The position numbers and the translations under genes are program-made. A stretch of DNA of 64,000 nucleotides from JABSSA01 sp039984715 (GTDB lineage: Bacteria > Pseudomonadota > Alphaproteobacteria > Rhodobacterales > Rhodobacteraceae), in the NCBI GenBank assembly GCA_039984715.1, contig JBDWUA010000004.1:124001-188000 (forward strand), given 5' to 3'. Shown piece after piece: positions 8,484 to 17,404 of the stretch (its first letter is position 1; the number at the start of each line of letters is the position of its first letter). The notes under the pieces are model-generated. The model was not told the DNA's origin. It did not search any database and was given only the letters and a program-made list of their open reading frames with translations.

Positions 8484-9421
8484 TTGCGTACCGCTCCGAA
8501 TGTGATCCCGCGCAGCAGGTGTTTGCGCAGCATGATCGTGAATATCATCACCGGCAGCAGGAAGATTGTGGCCCCCGCAGCAACCGCTGGCCAATCCAAT
8601 CCGCCAACGCCGATGATTGTCGGGATGAAAGGAGGCGCCGTTTGTGCCGTGGCCGATGTAAGCAGAACCGCAAAGGCGTATTCATTCCATGCAAAAATCA
8701 GGCAGAAGATTGCAGTGGACGCGATGCCAGTTGCCGCTTGGGGCAGGACGACTTTGTAAAAGGCTTGAAACCGTGTGTAACCATCGATCAGCGCCGCTTC
8801 TTCGTATTCTCGCGGGATTTCGTCGATGAAACCCTTCAGCAACCAAACCGCAAGCGAGATATTCACAGCCGTATACAGCAGGATCATCCCCAGATGTGTG
8901 TCTGAGAGACCCAAATTTCGGTACATCAGGAAAATCGGGATCGCCACGGCAATGGGCGGCATCATCCTTGTACTGAGAATGAAAAACAGCAGATCATCGG
9001 CAAATGGTATCTTGAACCGACTAAAGGCATAGGCAGCCAGCGTCCCTAAAAAGATACTGAGGAATGTTGATCCAAATCCGATGATAACGGAATTCAGGAA
9101 CCGTTCGCCGAATTTGGACGGACCGGCGATAACCATATCGCGGTTGCGCACGATTTCATCATACCACGTGTCGGGTGGGGGCAAGGCGTCTAAGTCGTCT
9201 TTGGCAATCCGGGTCCGTGTCGTGAACAGGTTCACGTAGCCTTCCATTGAAGGTTCAAACAGGACCTTTGGTGGATAGGCGATGCTGTCGGGTGGTGTTT
9301 TGAACCCTGTGACAAATATCCATGCCAGCGGAATCATTGTGACCAACGCATAGACGATGACCAACGTCCCAGCGATCCATTTGGAACGTTTGGACGGTTC
9401 GGTGATGGAATGCGCGCTCAT
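8480..9421 (-). CDS. Sugar ABC transporter permease (MalG type)
   Basis: A 313-residue inner-membrane permease with six predicted helices. The cytoplasmic EAA loop reads EYEEAALIDGYTRFQAFYKVVLP, and FNSVIIGFGSTFLS and FAWNEYAFAVLL are typical blocks of MalG-like subunits. It starts at 9421 (MSAHSITEPSKRSK), where the ATG overlaps the stop of the partner permease as ATGA. A periplasmic loop of about 50 residues after helix 1 (DDLDALPPPDTWYDEIV) is longer than in MalG. It should pair with the permease at 9418-10365. Confidence 0.92.
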   Translation of the reverse strand: MSAHSITEPSKRSKWIAGTLVIVYALVTMIPLAWIFVTGFKTPPDSIAYPPKVLFEPSMEGYVNLFTTRTRIAKDDLDALPPPDTWYDEIVRNRDMVIAGPSKFGERFLNSVIIGFGSTFLSIFLGTLAAYAFSRFKIPFADDLLFFILSTRMMPPIAVAIPIFLMYRNLGLSDTHLGMILLYTAVNISLAVWLLKGFIDEIPREYEEAALIDGYTRFQAFYKVVLPQAATGIASTAIFCLIFAWNEYAFAVLLTSATAQTAPPFIPTIIGVGGLDWPAVAAGATIFLLPVMIFTIMLRKHLLRGITFGAVRK

Positions 9422-10365
9422 CTTTCTTTCACCTTGTTCAGGGCTTTGACATAGATACTGGCCAAGCCAAAGACTGTTACGAAAAGGATGATGGCGTAGG
9501 CCGAGGCATAGCCCGTTCGCCATTTTTCGAAAGCTTCGCGTTTTAGGTTGATTGATGTCAGTTCGGTGGTTGATCCGGGACCGCCGCCTGTCAGCTGAAC
9601 CACAAGGTCGAACATTTTAAAGTTCTCGATCCCACGGAACAGGACAGCAAGCATGAGGAAGGGCAGGACCATCGGAACCGTGATGGTGAAAAACTGCCGC
9701 AACTTTGATGCGCGGTCTACTTCGGCGGCCTCGTAAATATAGTCGGGGATCGACCGAAGGCCGGCAAGACAGATTAGCATCACAAACGGAGTCCACATCC
9801 ACGTGTCCACAATCACAATGGACCATGGCGCCAGATCAACAGACCCCAACATCTGAAAACTGGACGCGTCTTTGCCGGTGAAAAAGCCGACGATATAGTT
9901 GAACAAGCCAATTTGCGGCTGATAAAGAAACTTCCAGAAGTTTCCAACGACGGCAGGGGACAACATCATGGGCAGCACAATGATTGTGGTCCACAGGTCG
10001 TTGCCTTTGAATTTCTTGTTGATCAGCCAAGCCAGCGTGAACCCGATCAAGACCTGAAAGAAGATGGTCCAAATCAGGAAATGCGCTGTGGCTTGCATAT
10101 TCAGCCAGATGTCACTGTCTGTCAGGATGCGTTCATAGTTGCGCAATCCGATATTCTTAACTTCGCGCCCGATCCGATTGGCTTTGAAATCCGTAAAGCT
10201 CAGCTGGATGGTCCAGATTAAGGGGAAGATGTTGATCGCAAGCAGTAGAAATATTGTCGGTCCGACGAAAATCCATGCGATGGCTCGGTCAGACAATCCC
10301 TTGATCTTGCGCGCAACGCGCCGGGGCGTCGCTTGGGCAGCTGTGTCTATGGGTGAAGATGACAT
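9418..10365 (-). CDS. Sugar ABC transporter permease (MalF type)
   Basis: A 315-residue permease with six predicted membrane helices and the EAA loop (YIYEAAEVDRASKLRQFFTITVP). TGGGPGSTTELTS near the C-terminus is typical of MalF/UgpA-like subunits. MSSSPIDTAAQ at 10365 is preferred because GGGGA lies about ten bases upstream; ATGs at 10383 and 10398 are possible. The stop overlaps the next permease start (ATGA). The gap to the binding-protein gene holds a stem-loop that may reduce read-through. Confidence 0.92.
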   Translation of the reverse strand: MSSSPIDTAAQATPRRVARKIKGLSDRAIAWIFVGPTIFLLLAINIFPLIWTIQLSFTDFKANRIGREVKNIGLRNYERILTDSDIWLNMQATAHFLIWTIFFQVLIGFTLAWLINKKFKGNDLWTTIIVLPMMLSPAVVGNFWKFLYQPQIGLFNYIVGFFTGKDASSFQMLGSVDLAPWSIVIVDTWMWTPFVMLICLAGLRSIPDYIYEAAEVDRASKLRQFFTITVPMVLPFLMLAVLFRGIENFKMFDLVVQLTGGGPGSTTELTSINLKREAFEKWRTGYASAYAIILFVTVFGLASIYVKALNKVKER

Positions 10366-10420
10366 CAGGCGTATGTTCCCCATGGTATGGCGAAACAAGT
10401 TCCGCCCTACCGGTTGAAAA

Positions 10421-10446
10421 AAGAGCGGCGCGGGGACATGCCCCGC
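10421..10446 (-). terminator. Intra-operon stem-loop after the binding-protein gene
   Basis: GCGGGG (10430-10435) and CCCCGC (10441-10446) form a GC stem with a 5-nt loop. On the minus strand it is followed, after GCCGCTC, by six T. It sits 16 bp past the binding-protein stop and upstream of the permease. Such hairpins often protect the abundant binding-protein message and weaken transcription of downstream membrane genes; that role is inferred. Confidence 0.55.
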
Positions 10447-10461
10447 ACCACGGTTTTTGGA

Positions 10462-11781
10462 TTAAAGTTTGCCTTCGTCTTCGAAAACTTCGGTCCAGTC
10501 TTCGATCAGCTTGTCCAAGGCTTCTTTGGCTGTGCCTTGATCCGCAACGACATAGTCGTGAACGCGTTTCTGCATAGCCAGCAGCAGTTCCGCGTATGCA
10601 GGTTCCTGCCAAAAGTCCTGAACGGCATCCATCGCCACAAGGAAGTCACCCGCAAATGGTTGGCTGTCCTTAAAGCCGGGATCATTCAGAACGGCGTTGT
10701 GTGCGGAATATCCACCAACAGACCACCATTTTGCCTGAACACCTGGATCAGAGAACCACTTGATATACTCAAGTGCTGCATCCTGATTGTCGGAATAGCT
10801 GACAACAGAAATGCCCTGTCCACCCAATGTCGAACCAGCTTGGTTCTGAGGCGGGTTCACGAAAAAGTCGATCTTGTCGCCACCTGTGTCCGGATCTGCA
10901 TATAGACCGGGGAAGAAGGCAAACCAGTTCATCGCCATTGCGACCTGACCGGACTTAAACGCATCAAGGGATTCACCCATGTATGAATTCGTGTATCCGG
11001 GCGGTGTCGCGGTTTCGTAGAATTCTTTATAGAATTCCAACGCTTCAACAGCTTCGGGCGAATTTACAGCACCTTCCATGTCGTAAGAACCGGCCGTGTT
11101 TTCATACTTGAAACCCCAAGGATACAACGCGGACGTGACGCCCATTGTGATCCCTTCGGACCCGCGCTCAGTAAAGATCGAAGCGCCATAAATGGTTTTG
11201 CCATCGATTTCACGACCTTGGAAGAATTGCGCGATTTGCAGCATTTCTTTTTGCGATTTCGGTTCACCCAATTCCTGACCTGTGGCTTCCTTATAGGCCG
11301 CCTTGATGTCATCGCGTTCAAACCAGTCTTTGCGATAGAACCAGCCATTGGCGTCGCCCATGGCAGGCAGGGCATAGTAGTTTGGTGTGCCCTTTGGCCA
11401 AGTTGAATAGGCAAAGACAGTTGCAGGTGCGAAATCGTCCATGCTGATATCACTGGAATCAAAGAAGTCGTTCAGCTTGACATAGTGGCCGTTTTCAGCG
11501 CCTCCACCAATCCATTGGCTGTCGCCAATAAGAAGATCGCAAAGCTTGCCGCCTGAATTCAATTCGTTCAGCATCCGGTCCGCAAAGTTGGGCCATGGAA
11601 TGAATTCGAAATTCATGGTGTGACCGCTTTGGGCCTCGAATTCTTTGCTAAGTTCAACAAGCGCATTTGCCGGGTCCCAAGCCGCCCAACACAGCGTCAG
11701 TTCGTCAGCTTGTGCTGTTGACGCAATAGACGCCGCCGCAATGGTCAACGCGCTGGCTGTCGCCAGGTGAATCCTTTTCAT
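10462..11781 (-). CDS. Sugar/polyol ABC transporter substrate-binding protein
   Basis: A 439-residue extracellular solute-binding protein (family 1, MalE-like fold). Its Sec signal peptide ends near STAQADELTL. The mature protein starts with LCWAAWDPANALVELSKEFEAQSG and includes IPWPNFADRMLNELNSGG, SQWIGGGAENGHYVKLND and ALPAMGDANGWFYRKDWF. The start ATG at 11781 follows GGGAGGAC. It is the first gene of the leftward operon; permeases and ATPases follow. The ligand is unknown, but the downstream ketose kinase and dehydrogenase point to a polyol or short sugar. Confidence 0.92.
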   Translation of the reverse strand: MKRIHLATASALTIAAASIASTAQADELTLCWAAWDPANALVELSKEFEAQSGHTMNFEFIPWPNFADRMLNELNSGGKLCDLLIGDSQWIGGGAENGHYVKLNDFFDSSDISMDDFAPATVFAYSTWPKGTPNYYALPAMGDANGWFYRKDWFERDDIKAAYKEATGQELGEPKSQKEMLQIAQFFQGREIDGKTIYGASIFTERGSEGITMGVTSALYPWGFKYENTAGSYDMEGAVNSPEAVEALEFYKEFYETATPPGYTNSYMGESLDAFKSGQVAMAMNWFAFFPGLYADPDTGGDKIDFFVNPPQNQAGSTLGGQGISVVSYSDNQDAALEYIKWFSDPGVQAKWWSVGGYSAHNAVLNDPGFKDSQPFAGDFLVAMDAVQDFWQEPAYAELLLAMQKRVHDYVVADQGTAKEALDKLIEDWTEVFEDEGKL

Positions 11782-11844
11782 GGAAGTCCTCCCTTGGTGT
11801 TAAGGCGCGGTCCTCCCCGAATCGCGCTCAATTCTGACGATATT

Positions 11845-11890
11845 TGAGGTACGCACCTCATGTCGACAAAAAAATGAGGTGCGTACCTCA
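11845..11890. promoter_or_regulatory. Pair of inverted 16-bp palindromic operators
   Basis: TGAGGTACGCACCTCA (11845-11860) and TGAGGTGCGTACCTCA (11875-11890) are each near-palindromic and exact reverse complements of one another, separated by 14 bp. They lie 64-109 bp upstream of the binding-protein start, a good position for repressor sites of the operon's LacI protein. The same DNA could fold into a 16-bp hairpin followed by TTTTT, so a transcriptional role on the plus strand is an alternative. Confidence 0.65.
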
Positions 11891-11908
11891 TTTTTGGCGA
11901 ACCAATTG

Positions 11909-11922
11909 ATACCAAAAGGTAT
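11909..11922. promoter_or_regulatory. Short palindrome ATACC-AAAA-GGTAT
   Basis: A perfect 5-bp inverted repeat around AAAA lies between the operator pair and the endonuclease gene at 12025. It may be a further regulator site or chance; no promoter element was identified with certainty. Confidence 0.3.
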
Positions 11923-12024
11923 TTAAAAAATGGCCTCATGAAGATCTAAGGATATGCACAGCAAAAATTGAGGGAATAGTCAGGTATTCCATCCAGATAT
12001 TGATCACCAATTTGGAACACGACC

Positions 12025-12891
12025 ATGACACGACGTATCCTTTCAAAAACCGCTTGGCTCGCAATGTTTGGGCTTGTGGCGGGGTTCTTTGCATCCTTTC
12101 ACCCAAGCTTGGATTCATTGGCCTTGTTGCGCCCCGTTTTCATGTTGTTTTGTTTAACAGGCGTTTTCGCGTTCAGAGGCGTGTGGTTGCGCATGGGGCT
12201 TCTTGCGATCTTGGCCCTGTCATTTGCGACAGTTGTTCCCATGACAGGCGCCGTACCTGTGTCGAGCGATTTGCGCGTTTATTCAAAGAACTTGCGATAC
12301 GACAACGGACAAGTTGATGCGTTGTTTCAGGATATCCAAGCTGCGGATGCTGATGTCTTGATGCTGCAAGAAGTGTCATCTGTGAACGAAACGTTGCTTA
12401 CCCTGTTGCGCCCGGCGTTCCCTTACCAAAAGCGATGCAGTTCACGCGCAGGCGTCGCCATTGTTGTTGCGTCTCGCTTTGCGTTTGAAGGCACGCCGAT
12501 TTGTTCACATAGAAAGGCCTTGGCCGTTGCCAAGATTTCCATCGACAAGCAATCTGTTTGGTTGGCCTCTGTCCATATCCCTTGGCATTGGCCGATCTCC
12601 AGCCACATCAATGAGAAAGAAGCAGAGCAAATGCTTGGATCCTTGGAAGGGCCGATTGTTATGGCCGGCGACTTCAACTCGGTGCCATGGACACAAAGAG
12701 TTTCGCGTTTGAAATCCTCGTCGCGGACGCGCTTGGCTGGTCCGACTTTCGTCACTCTTCACCACCGAAGGGTTCCGCTGCACCTTCCAATCGACTTTGT
12801 CTTTTCACCAGGAGGCGGAGAAGTGGAATTGCGTCCCTTGCTGGGGTCTGATCACCATGGCCTTTTGGCTGACGTTCAGTTGTCTCGTTAA
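12025..12891 (+). CDS. Endonuclease/exonuclease/phosphatase family protein with membrane anchor
   Basis: A 288-residue protein. The first 75 residues hold three hydrophobic segments (AWLAMFGLVAGFFASF, LLRPVFMLFCLTGVFAF, GLLAILALSFATVVPM). A metal-dependent EEP domain follows, with its key pieces present: LRVYSKNLRYDN, LMLQEVSS (Mg-binding Glu), VIMAGDFNSVPW (Asp/Asn) and LLGSDHHGLLADV (catalytic Asp-His). This layout is typical of inner-membrane proteins of unknown substrate with the catalytic domain facing the periplasm. It is transcribed away from the sugar operon and looks monocistronic. Confidence 0.85.
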   Translation: MTRRILSKTAWLAMFGLVAGFFASFHPSLDSLALLRPVFMLFCLTGVFAFRGVWLRMGLLAILALSFATVVPMTGAVPVSSDLRVYSKNLRYDNGQVDALFQDIQAADADVLMLQEVSSVNETLLTLLRPAFPYQKRCSSRAGVAIVVASRFAFEGTPICSHRKALAVAKISIDKQSVWLASVHIPWHWPISSHINEKEAEQMLGSLEGPIVMAGDFNSVPWTQRVSRLKSSSRTRLAGPTFVTLHHRRVPLHLPIDFVFSPGGGEVELRPLLGSDHHGLLADVQLSR

Positions 12892-13000
12892 ATACTAAGC
12901 AGAATTTCACAAGTGTCCGTCAGGTAAAGAAAATTGTGATGTGCATTCGCAACTTCGTCTAGGATAGGGTTGAACCAGAAAATAAAAAGAAGGGATAGGC

Positions 13001-14611
13001 ATGCAGCGTCATGTGGTGGGACAACTCAGTAAATTGTCAGATCGGGATCCAAGCTATGCTTTGGTAGGCGAAGTAGATCTTGTCGTTGTACGGTTTGATG
13101 AGGACGTGTCAGTTTTTTACGGTCGCTGCCTTCACCGTGGCGCATTAATGTCGGATGGGTTTGTCCGCGGGAACAATCTGATTTGTGGGGTTCATGACTG
13201 GGATTACCGTTTGGACAGCGGTGTATCCGAATATGCCAACGAAGAAGTGCTGCCCAAGTTCAAAAGCTGGATTGAAGGCGATGAAATCTGTGTTGATGCG
13301 GATGAAATCAACGCATGGGGGCATGACAATCCGCAACCATTCAGTCGAGAGTCCTATCTGGGTCTGTACGCGGACACCTCCCATGGAACCGCAGAAGAAC
13401 CCTATAACGGGTTGATCCAGAAATACGCGCGGGATGGTCTAACCAAAACAGGTCATCACGGTGTGATGGACGCGATGGGTGTCCCACGTGCTGAATTGCC
13501 GGATTGGGACGACATTCAATTGTTGACGGCCCAGCTGCATAAATCACCTTTGTTGGATGAAGACGCCGTAGGGACCGAAGTTGTGATCGGTCCAAATGCG
13601 CAAAAACCGCTGCGTTTGGGCATTCCTTTGATGGTCAGCGACATGTCTTATGGCGCTTTAAGCGAACCTGCCAAAGTCGCATTGGCCCGTGGGGCCGAAC
13701 TGGCCGGAACCGGAATTTGTTCAGGCGAAGGTGGCATGCTGCCCGAAGAACAAGAAGCCAACAGTCGTTACTTTTACGAATTGGCCTCCGCTCGTTTTGG
13801 ATTTGATTGGGACAAGTTGGCCAAAGTGCAGGCGTTTCATTTCAAAGGCGGACAAGGGGCAAAGACCGGTACAGGTGGACACCTCCCCGGTGAGAAAGTG
13901 CAAGGTAAGATCGCACAAGTACGCGGTTTAGAGCCGGGACAAGACGCGATTTCACCACCACGCTTTCCGGAATGGACGGACCCACTGCAAATCAAAGATT
14001 TTGCAGATGAAGTGCGTGACCGGACTGGCGGTATCCCGATCGGCTATAAACTAAGCGCGCAGCACATCGAAAAGGATATCGATGCCGCCCTTGCCGTTGG
14101 GGTTGATTACATCATCTTGGATGGTCGCGGCGGCGGCACCGGTGCGGCACCTGTGATTTTCCGCGATAACATCAGTGTACCGACGATCCCTGCATTGGCG
14201 CGCGCGCGTGCGCATCTGGACCGGCTGGAACGCGGGGACGTATCGCTTGTTATCACGGGTGGATTGCGCAAGCCTGCCGACTTTATCAAGGCGCTGGCGC
14301 TTGGGGCGGATGCGATTGCGCTGTCCAATTCAGCGATGCAAGCGATTGGCTGTATTGCCATGCGTGCCTGTCACACCAACAATTGCCCCGTAGGGATCGC
14401 AACGCAGAAACCGCATTTGGTCAATCGACTGATTGTGGAAAAATCCGCGCGGCAACTGACCAACTTTTTTGAAGCCAGTGTTGAATTGATGCAAGTTATG
14501 GCGCGCGCATGTGGGCATGATCATCTGTCCAAGTTCAATCCAAGTGACCTAACCACTTGGAAGAAAGACATGTCCGACATCTCGGGTGTACAATTTGGAG
14601 GAATAGCATGA
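13001..14611 (+). CDS. Rieske domain fused to FMN-binding glutamate-synthase-like domain
   Basis: A 536-residue two-domain enzyme. Residues 1-105 form a Rieske ferredoxin with both ligand pairs: Cys43-x-His45 (RCLHRGA) and Cys62-x2-His65 (CGVHDWDY). The rest matches the FMN/iron-sulfur synthase domain of glutamate synthase: MVSDMSYGALS, GTGICSGEGGML, KGGQGAKTGTGGHLPG, DGRGGGTGAAP and the cluster motif ACHTNNCPVGIATQ. There is no glutaminase domain, so it should not use glutamine like GltB. The Rieske domain probably feeds electrons to the flavin. The stop overlaps the next start (ATGA). Substrate unknown; a family of stand-alone GltB2-like proteins is known. Confidence 0.88.
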   Translation: MQRHVVGQLSKLSDRDPSYALVGEVDLVVVRFDEDVSVFYGRCLHRGALMSDGFVRGNNLICGVHDWDYRLDSGVSEYANEEVLPKFKSWIEGDEICVDADEINAWGHDNPQPFSRESYLGLYADTSHGTAEEPYNGLIQKYARDGLTKTGHHGVMDAMGVPRAELPDWDDIQLLTAQLHKSPLLDEDAVGTEVVIGPNAQKPLRLGIPLMVSDMSYGALSEPAKVALARGAELAGTGICSGEGGMLPEEQEANSRYFYELASARFGFDWDKLAKVQAFHFKGGQGAKTGTGGHLPGEKVQGKIAQVRGLEPGQDAISPPRFPEWTDPLQIKDFADEVRDRTGGIPIGYKLSAQHIEKDIDAALAVGVDYIILDGRGGGTGAAPVIFRDNISVPTIPALARARAHLDRLERGDVSLVITGGLRKPADFIKALALGADAIALSNSAMQAIGCIAMRACHTNNCPVGIATQKPHLVNRLIVEKSARQLTNFFEASVELMQVMARACGHDHLSKFNPSDLTTWKKDMSDISGVQFGGIA

Positions 14612-16581
14612 GCGAACAATTGGAATGGCACCGCGTTGCGTCGATTGAGGACCTTCCGGAAGGGCGTGTCAAAACTGTTACTGCGCGCACCGTGTCGATC
14701 TGCCTATCCCATTTCGATGGGAAATGGGCCGCGATGGACAATCATTGCCCGCACCAAGGTGGTCCTTTGGGCGAAGGGTCGATTGAAACGGGTGTTGAAG
14801 GCCAATGTTGGATTCGCTGCCCATGGCATGGATGGGATTTTGACCCTTTGACGGGTGCACCTCCCGGAGGGCACGAAGACACAGGCCAACAATTGTATCC
14901 GGTCGAAGTGCGTGATGGCGCGGTTTATGTCGGGCTCGAAGCGGCGCCGCCTCACGAGCGGACTGTCACTGACCTGATGGCTGAAACCATGGTCAACTGG
15001 GGCGTCAAACATGTCTTTGGCATGGTTGGGCATTCAAATCTGGGCCTCGCGGATGCAATCCGATTGCAGGTCGAAGCGGGCAACTTGCGTTATATCGGTA
15101 TCCGCCACGAAGGTGCCGCGGCATTTGCAGCCGGCGCATATGGCAAGTTGACAGGCCAAGTCGCAGCCTGTCTGACAATCGCTGGACCCGGTGCAACCAA
15201 CCTGATGACCGGTCTGTGGGATGCCAAAGTGGACCGCGCGCCCGTGCTTGCCTTGACCGGTCAGGTGCAGACACAAGTGTTTGGCCCCGGTGCCTTTCAA
15301 GACATCGATTTGTCCTCAGCATTCGAAGCTGTGAGCCGCTTTAGCCAAACGGTTCTAAGCTCGTCCAAACACGCTGAACTCGTGTCGCTTGCCATGAAGA
15401 ACGCGCTTGTTGAACGGGACGTGTCACATCTGATTTTCCCGGATGACATGCAAACACTTCCTTCTGACGCACCGGCTGGAACACCAGACGGCCGCATGGG
15501 CGGATCAGTTGTTGTTCCAGATGCTGCAGATATCGATAAAGCCGTTGATCTGATCAATGGTTCAAAGCGTCCGATCATTGTTGTTGGTCACGGGGCGTGG
15601 GACAGCATTGATGCGATTATCGGTTTGGCAGAAAAGCTTGGCGCGCCGGTTCTGACAACATTCAAAGGCAAAGGGCTGATCGCGGATGATCATCCCAATG
15701 CAGCGGGCGTTCTTGGGCGATCAGGCACACCCATTGCAAGTTGGTTCATGAACGAAGCGGACGTAATACTTGCGCTTGGAACATCCTTTTCGAACCACAC
15801 AGGGATCGAACAATCCAAGCCCATCATCCAAGTTGATTTTGAACGGATGCAGCTGGGTAAGTTCCACCCTGTCGATTTGCCGATCTGGGGTGAAATCGGT
15901 GCGTTCTGTGCGGGCTTGGATGGGCGCGTTTCCAAACCATCCGGCGCACCTGATCAGATTTCAGAAGTGGCCGAACGTTGGGCAATCTGGCGGGACGAAA
16001 AAACCGCGCGCATGGCCGAGCAAACGGACAAAGGCATTCACAGCTATGCCGTGTTTGATGCTCTCAGCCGTGTAGCACCTGCCGATGCGATCATTGCTGT
16101 AGACGTTGGCAACAACACGTATTCCTTTGGCCGTTACTTTGAAACCAAAGGCCAGCGTGTGCTGATGTCAGGCTATTTGGGCTCGATTGGGTTCAGCTTG
16201 CCTGCCGCGATTGGGGCTTGGGCCGCGACGCAAGATTTCGAATGGCTGCGCGGGCGCAAGGTTATCTCGATCTCGGGCGATGGTGGATTTGGTCAATACG
16301 GAATGGAACTGACTACTGCTGTCAAATACGGGATGGATATTACCCATGTGCTCTTGCACAACGGTGAACTGGGCAAGATTTCCAAGGAACAACGTGCCGG
16401 TGAATGGCCGGTTTGGGAAACGAATTTGCACAATCCGTCTTTCGCAGCCTTCGCCAAGATTTGCGGTGCGCATGGTGAAAAAGTCGTGTCATCAGACAAG
16501 ATCGAAGAGGCTTTGAAAAAAGCGTTGGAAGTCGATGGACCTGCTTTGGTCGAAATCATGACTGACGCTGATTTGGTCTGA
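14608..16581 (+). CDS. Rieske domain fused to thiamine-diphosphate enzyme
   Basis: A 657-residue fusion. Residues 1-110 form a Rieske domain with Cys47-x-His49 (CPHQGG) and Cys71-x2-His74 (CPWHGWDFDP). From about residue 115 a full acetolactate-synthase/pyruvate-oxidase type chain follows: catalytic Glu in GIRHEGAAAFAAGAYGK, GPGATNLMTGLWDA, a central domain (VVGHGAWDS; GTSFSNHTG) and the ThDP/Mg motif SGDGGFGQYG ending at LLHNGELGK. The ATG at 14608 follows GGAGGA and overlaps the upstream stop; an earlier in-frame ATG at 14557 lies inside the previous gene. The two Rieske fusions very likely act in one pathway, but the reaction is unknown. Confidence 0.88.
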   Translation: MSEQLEWHRVASIEDLPEGRVKTVTARTVSICLSHFDGKWAAMDNHCPHQGGPLGEGSIETGVEGQCWIRCPWHGWDFDPLTGAPPGGHEDTGQQLYPVEVRDGAVYVGLEAAPPHERTVTDLMAETMVNWGVKHVFGMVGHSNLGLADAIRLQVEAGNLRYIGIRHEGAAAFAAGAYGKLTGQVAACLTIAGPGATNLMTGLWDAKVDRAPVLALTGQVQTQVFGPGAFQDIDLSSAFEAVSRFSQTVLSSSKHAELVSLAMKNALVERDVSHLIFPDDMQTLPSDAPAGTPDGRMGGSVVVPDAADIDKAVDLINGSKRPIIVVGHGAWDSIDAIIGLAEKLGAPVLTTFKGKGLIADDHPNAAGVLGRSGTPIASWFMNEADVILALGTSFSNHTGIEQSKPIIQVDFERMQLGKFHPVDLPIWGEIGAFCAGLDGRVSKPSGAPDQISEVAERWAIWRDEKTARMAEQTDKGIHSYAVFDALSRVAPADAIIAVDVGNNTYSFGRYFETKGQRVLMSGYLGSIGFSLPAAIGAWAATQDFEWLRGRKVISISGDGGFGQYGMELTTAVKYGMDITHVLLHNGELGKISKEQRAGEWPVWETNLHNPSFAAFAKICGAHGEKVVSSDKIEEALKKALEVDGPALVEIMTDADLV

Positions 16582-16594
16582 TCAAACGAATGCT

Positions 16595-16619
16595 CAACGG
16601 CGCGGAACAAGCGCCGTTG
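16595..16619. terminator. Hairpin between convergent genes
   Basis: CAACGGCGC (16595-16603) and GCGCCGTTG (16611-16619) form a perfect 9-bp stem with a 7-nt loop. It sits between the rightward ThDP gene and the leftward pxpA, with no strong T-run on either side, so it is a weak or Rho-assisted terminator at best. Confidence 0.5.
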
Positions 16620-16638
16620 GGCCACAAACAATCGGGCT

Positions 16639-17403
16639 TTAAATGCGGCCTTCGAATTGTTTAACTTCGATTCCTGCCGCCTTTAGCCCGCTGCGCACCT
16701 CTTGTGCTATGTCCACGGCTTCGGGTGTATCGCCATGACAGCAAATTGTGTCGATGGGGGTTTCGATACGCTTTCCGCTTTCGGTGATAATGGCTTGGGC
16801 TTTGACCATGTCGACCATGCGTGCACCGGCATGTTTGGCGTCGTGAATGACGGCGCCGGGTTTGCTTCTGTCCACTAAGGTTGCATCGTCATTATAGGCG
16901 CGGTCGGCAAAGATTTCGCATGCGAATTTGCATCCAAGTTTGCGCACGGCGCGGTCTTGGGCGGTTGCGGCAATCACCATGATGATCAAATCAGGATCTA
17001 CGGATAAGACCGCATCATAACATGCGGTGGCCATGTCTTCGTTTTCGGTACACATATTGGCCAAGGCGCCATGCAGTTTGATGTGTCGAACTGTTGCGCC
17101 ATTTGCTTTGGCCATGCCCAAGGACGCCCCCACTTGATACCGCACCGAATTGGCAAGCGAAGACAGTGGAATATGCATGCGCCGGCGTCCAAAACCAGCA
17201 AGGTCGGGAAATCCGGGATGGGCCCCAATCCCGACGTTGTTTTCTTTGGCGATGCGCATGGTCGCCGCCATCACATCCGGATCACCTGCATGAGCACCGC
17301 AGGCAATATTTGCCGATGTCACAATTTGCAAAAGCCGTGTGTCATCACCCATTGGCCAAGGTCCAAAGCTTTCGCCCATATCCGCGTTCAAATCGACTTG
17401 CAT
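16639..17403 (-). CDS. pxpA: 5-oxoprolinase subunit PxpA (LamB/YcsF family)
   Basis: A 254-residue subunit of the ATP-dependent bacterial 5-oxoprolinase, which opens 5-oxoproline to glutamate. It begins MQVDLNADMGESFGPW, the family start, and has NIACGAHAGDPDVM, GAHPGFPDLAGFGRR, HIKLHGAL and, near the end, CCHGDTPEAV. The ATG at 17403 is two bases past the pxpC stop. An earlier in-frame start at 17427 would only add eight residues inside pxpC. Transcription order is pxpB-pxpC-pxpA. Oxoproline forms spontaneously from glutamine and glutamate, so the product supplies glutamate; a link with the neighbouring glutamate-synthase-like gene is possible but unproven. Confidence 0.93.
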   Translation of the reverse strand: MQVDLNADMGESFGPWPMGDDTRLLQIVTSANIACGAHAGDPDVMAATMRIAKENNVGIGAHPGFPDLAGFGRRRMHIPLSSLANSVRYQVGASLGMAKANGATVRHIKLHGALANMCTENEDMATACYDAVLSVDPDLIIMVIAATAQDRAVRKLGCKFACEIFADRAYNDDATLVDRSKPGAVIHDAKHAGARMVDMVKAQAIITESGKRIETPIDTICCHGDTPEAVDIAQEVRSGLKAAGIEVKQFEGRI

Positions 17404-17404
17404 G

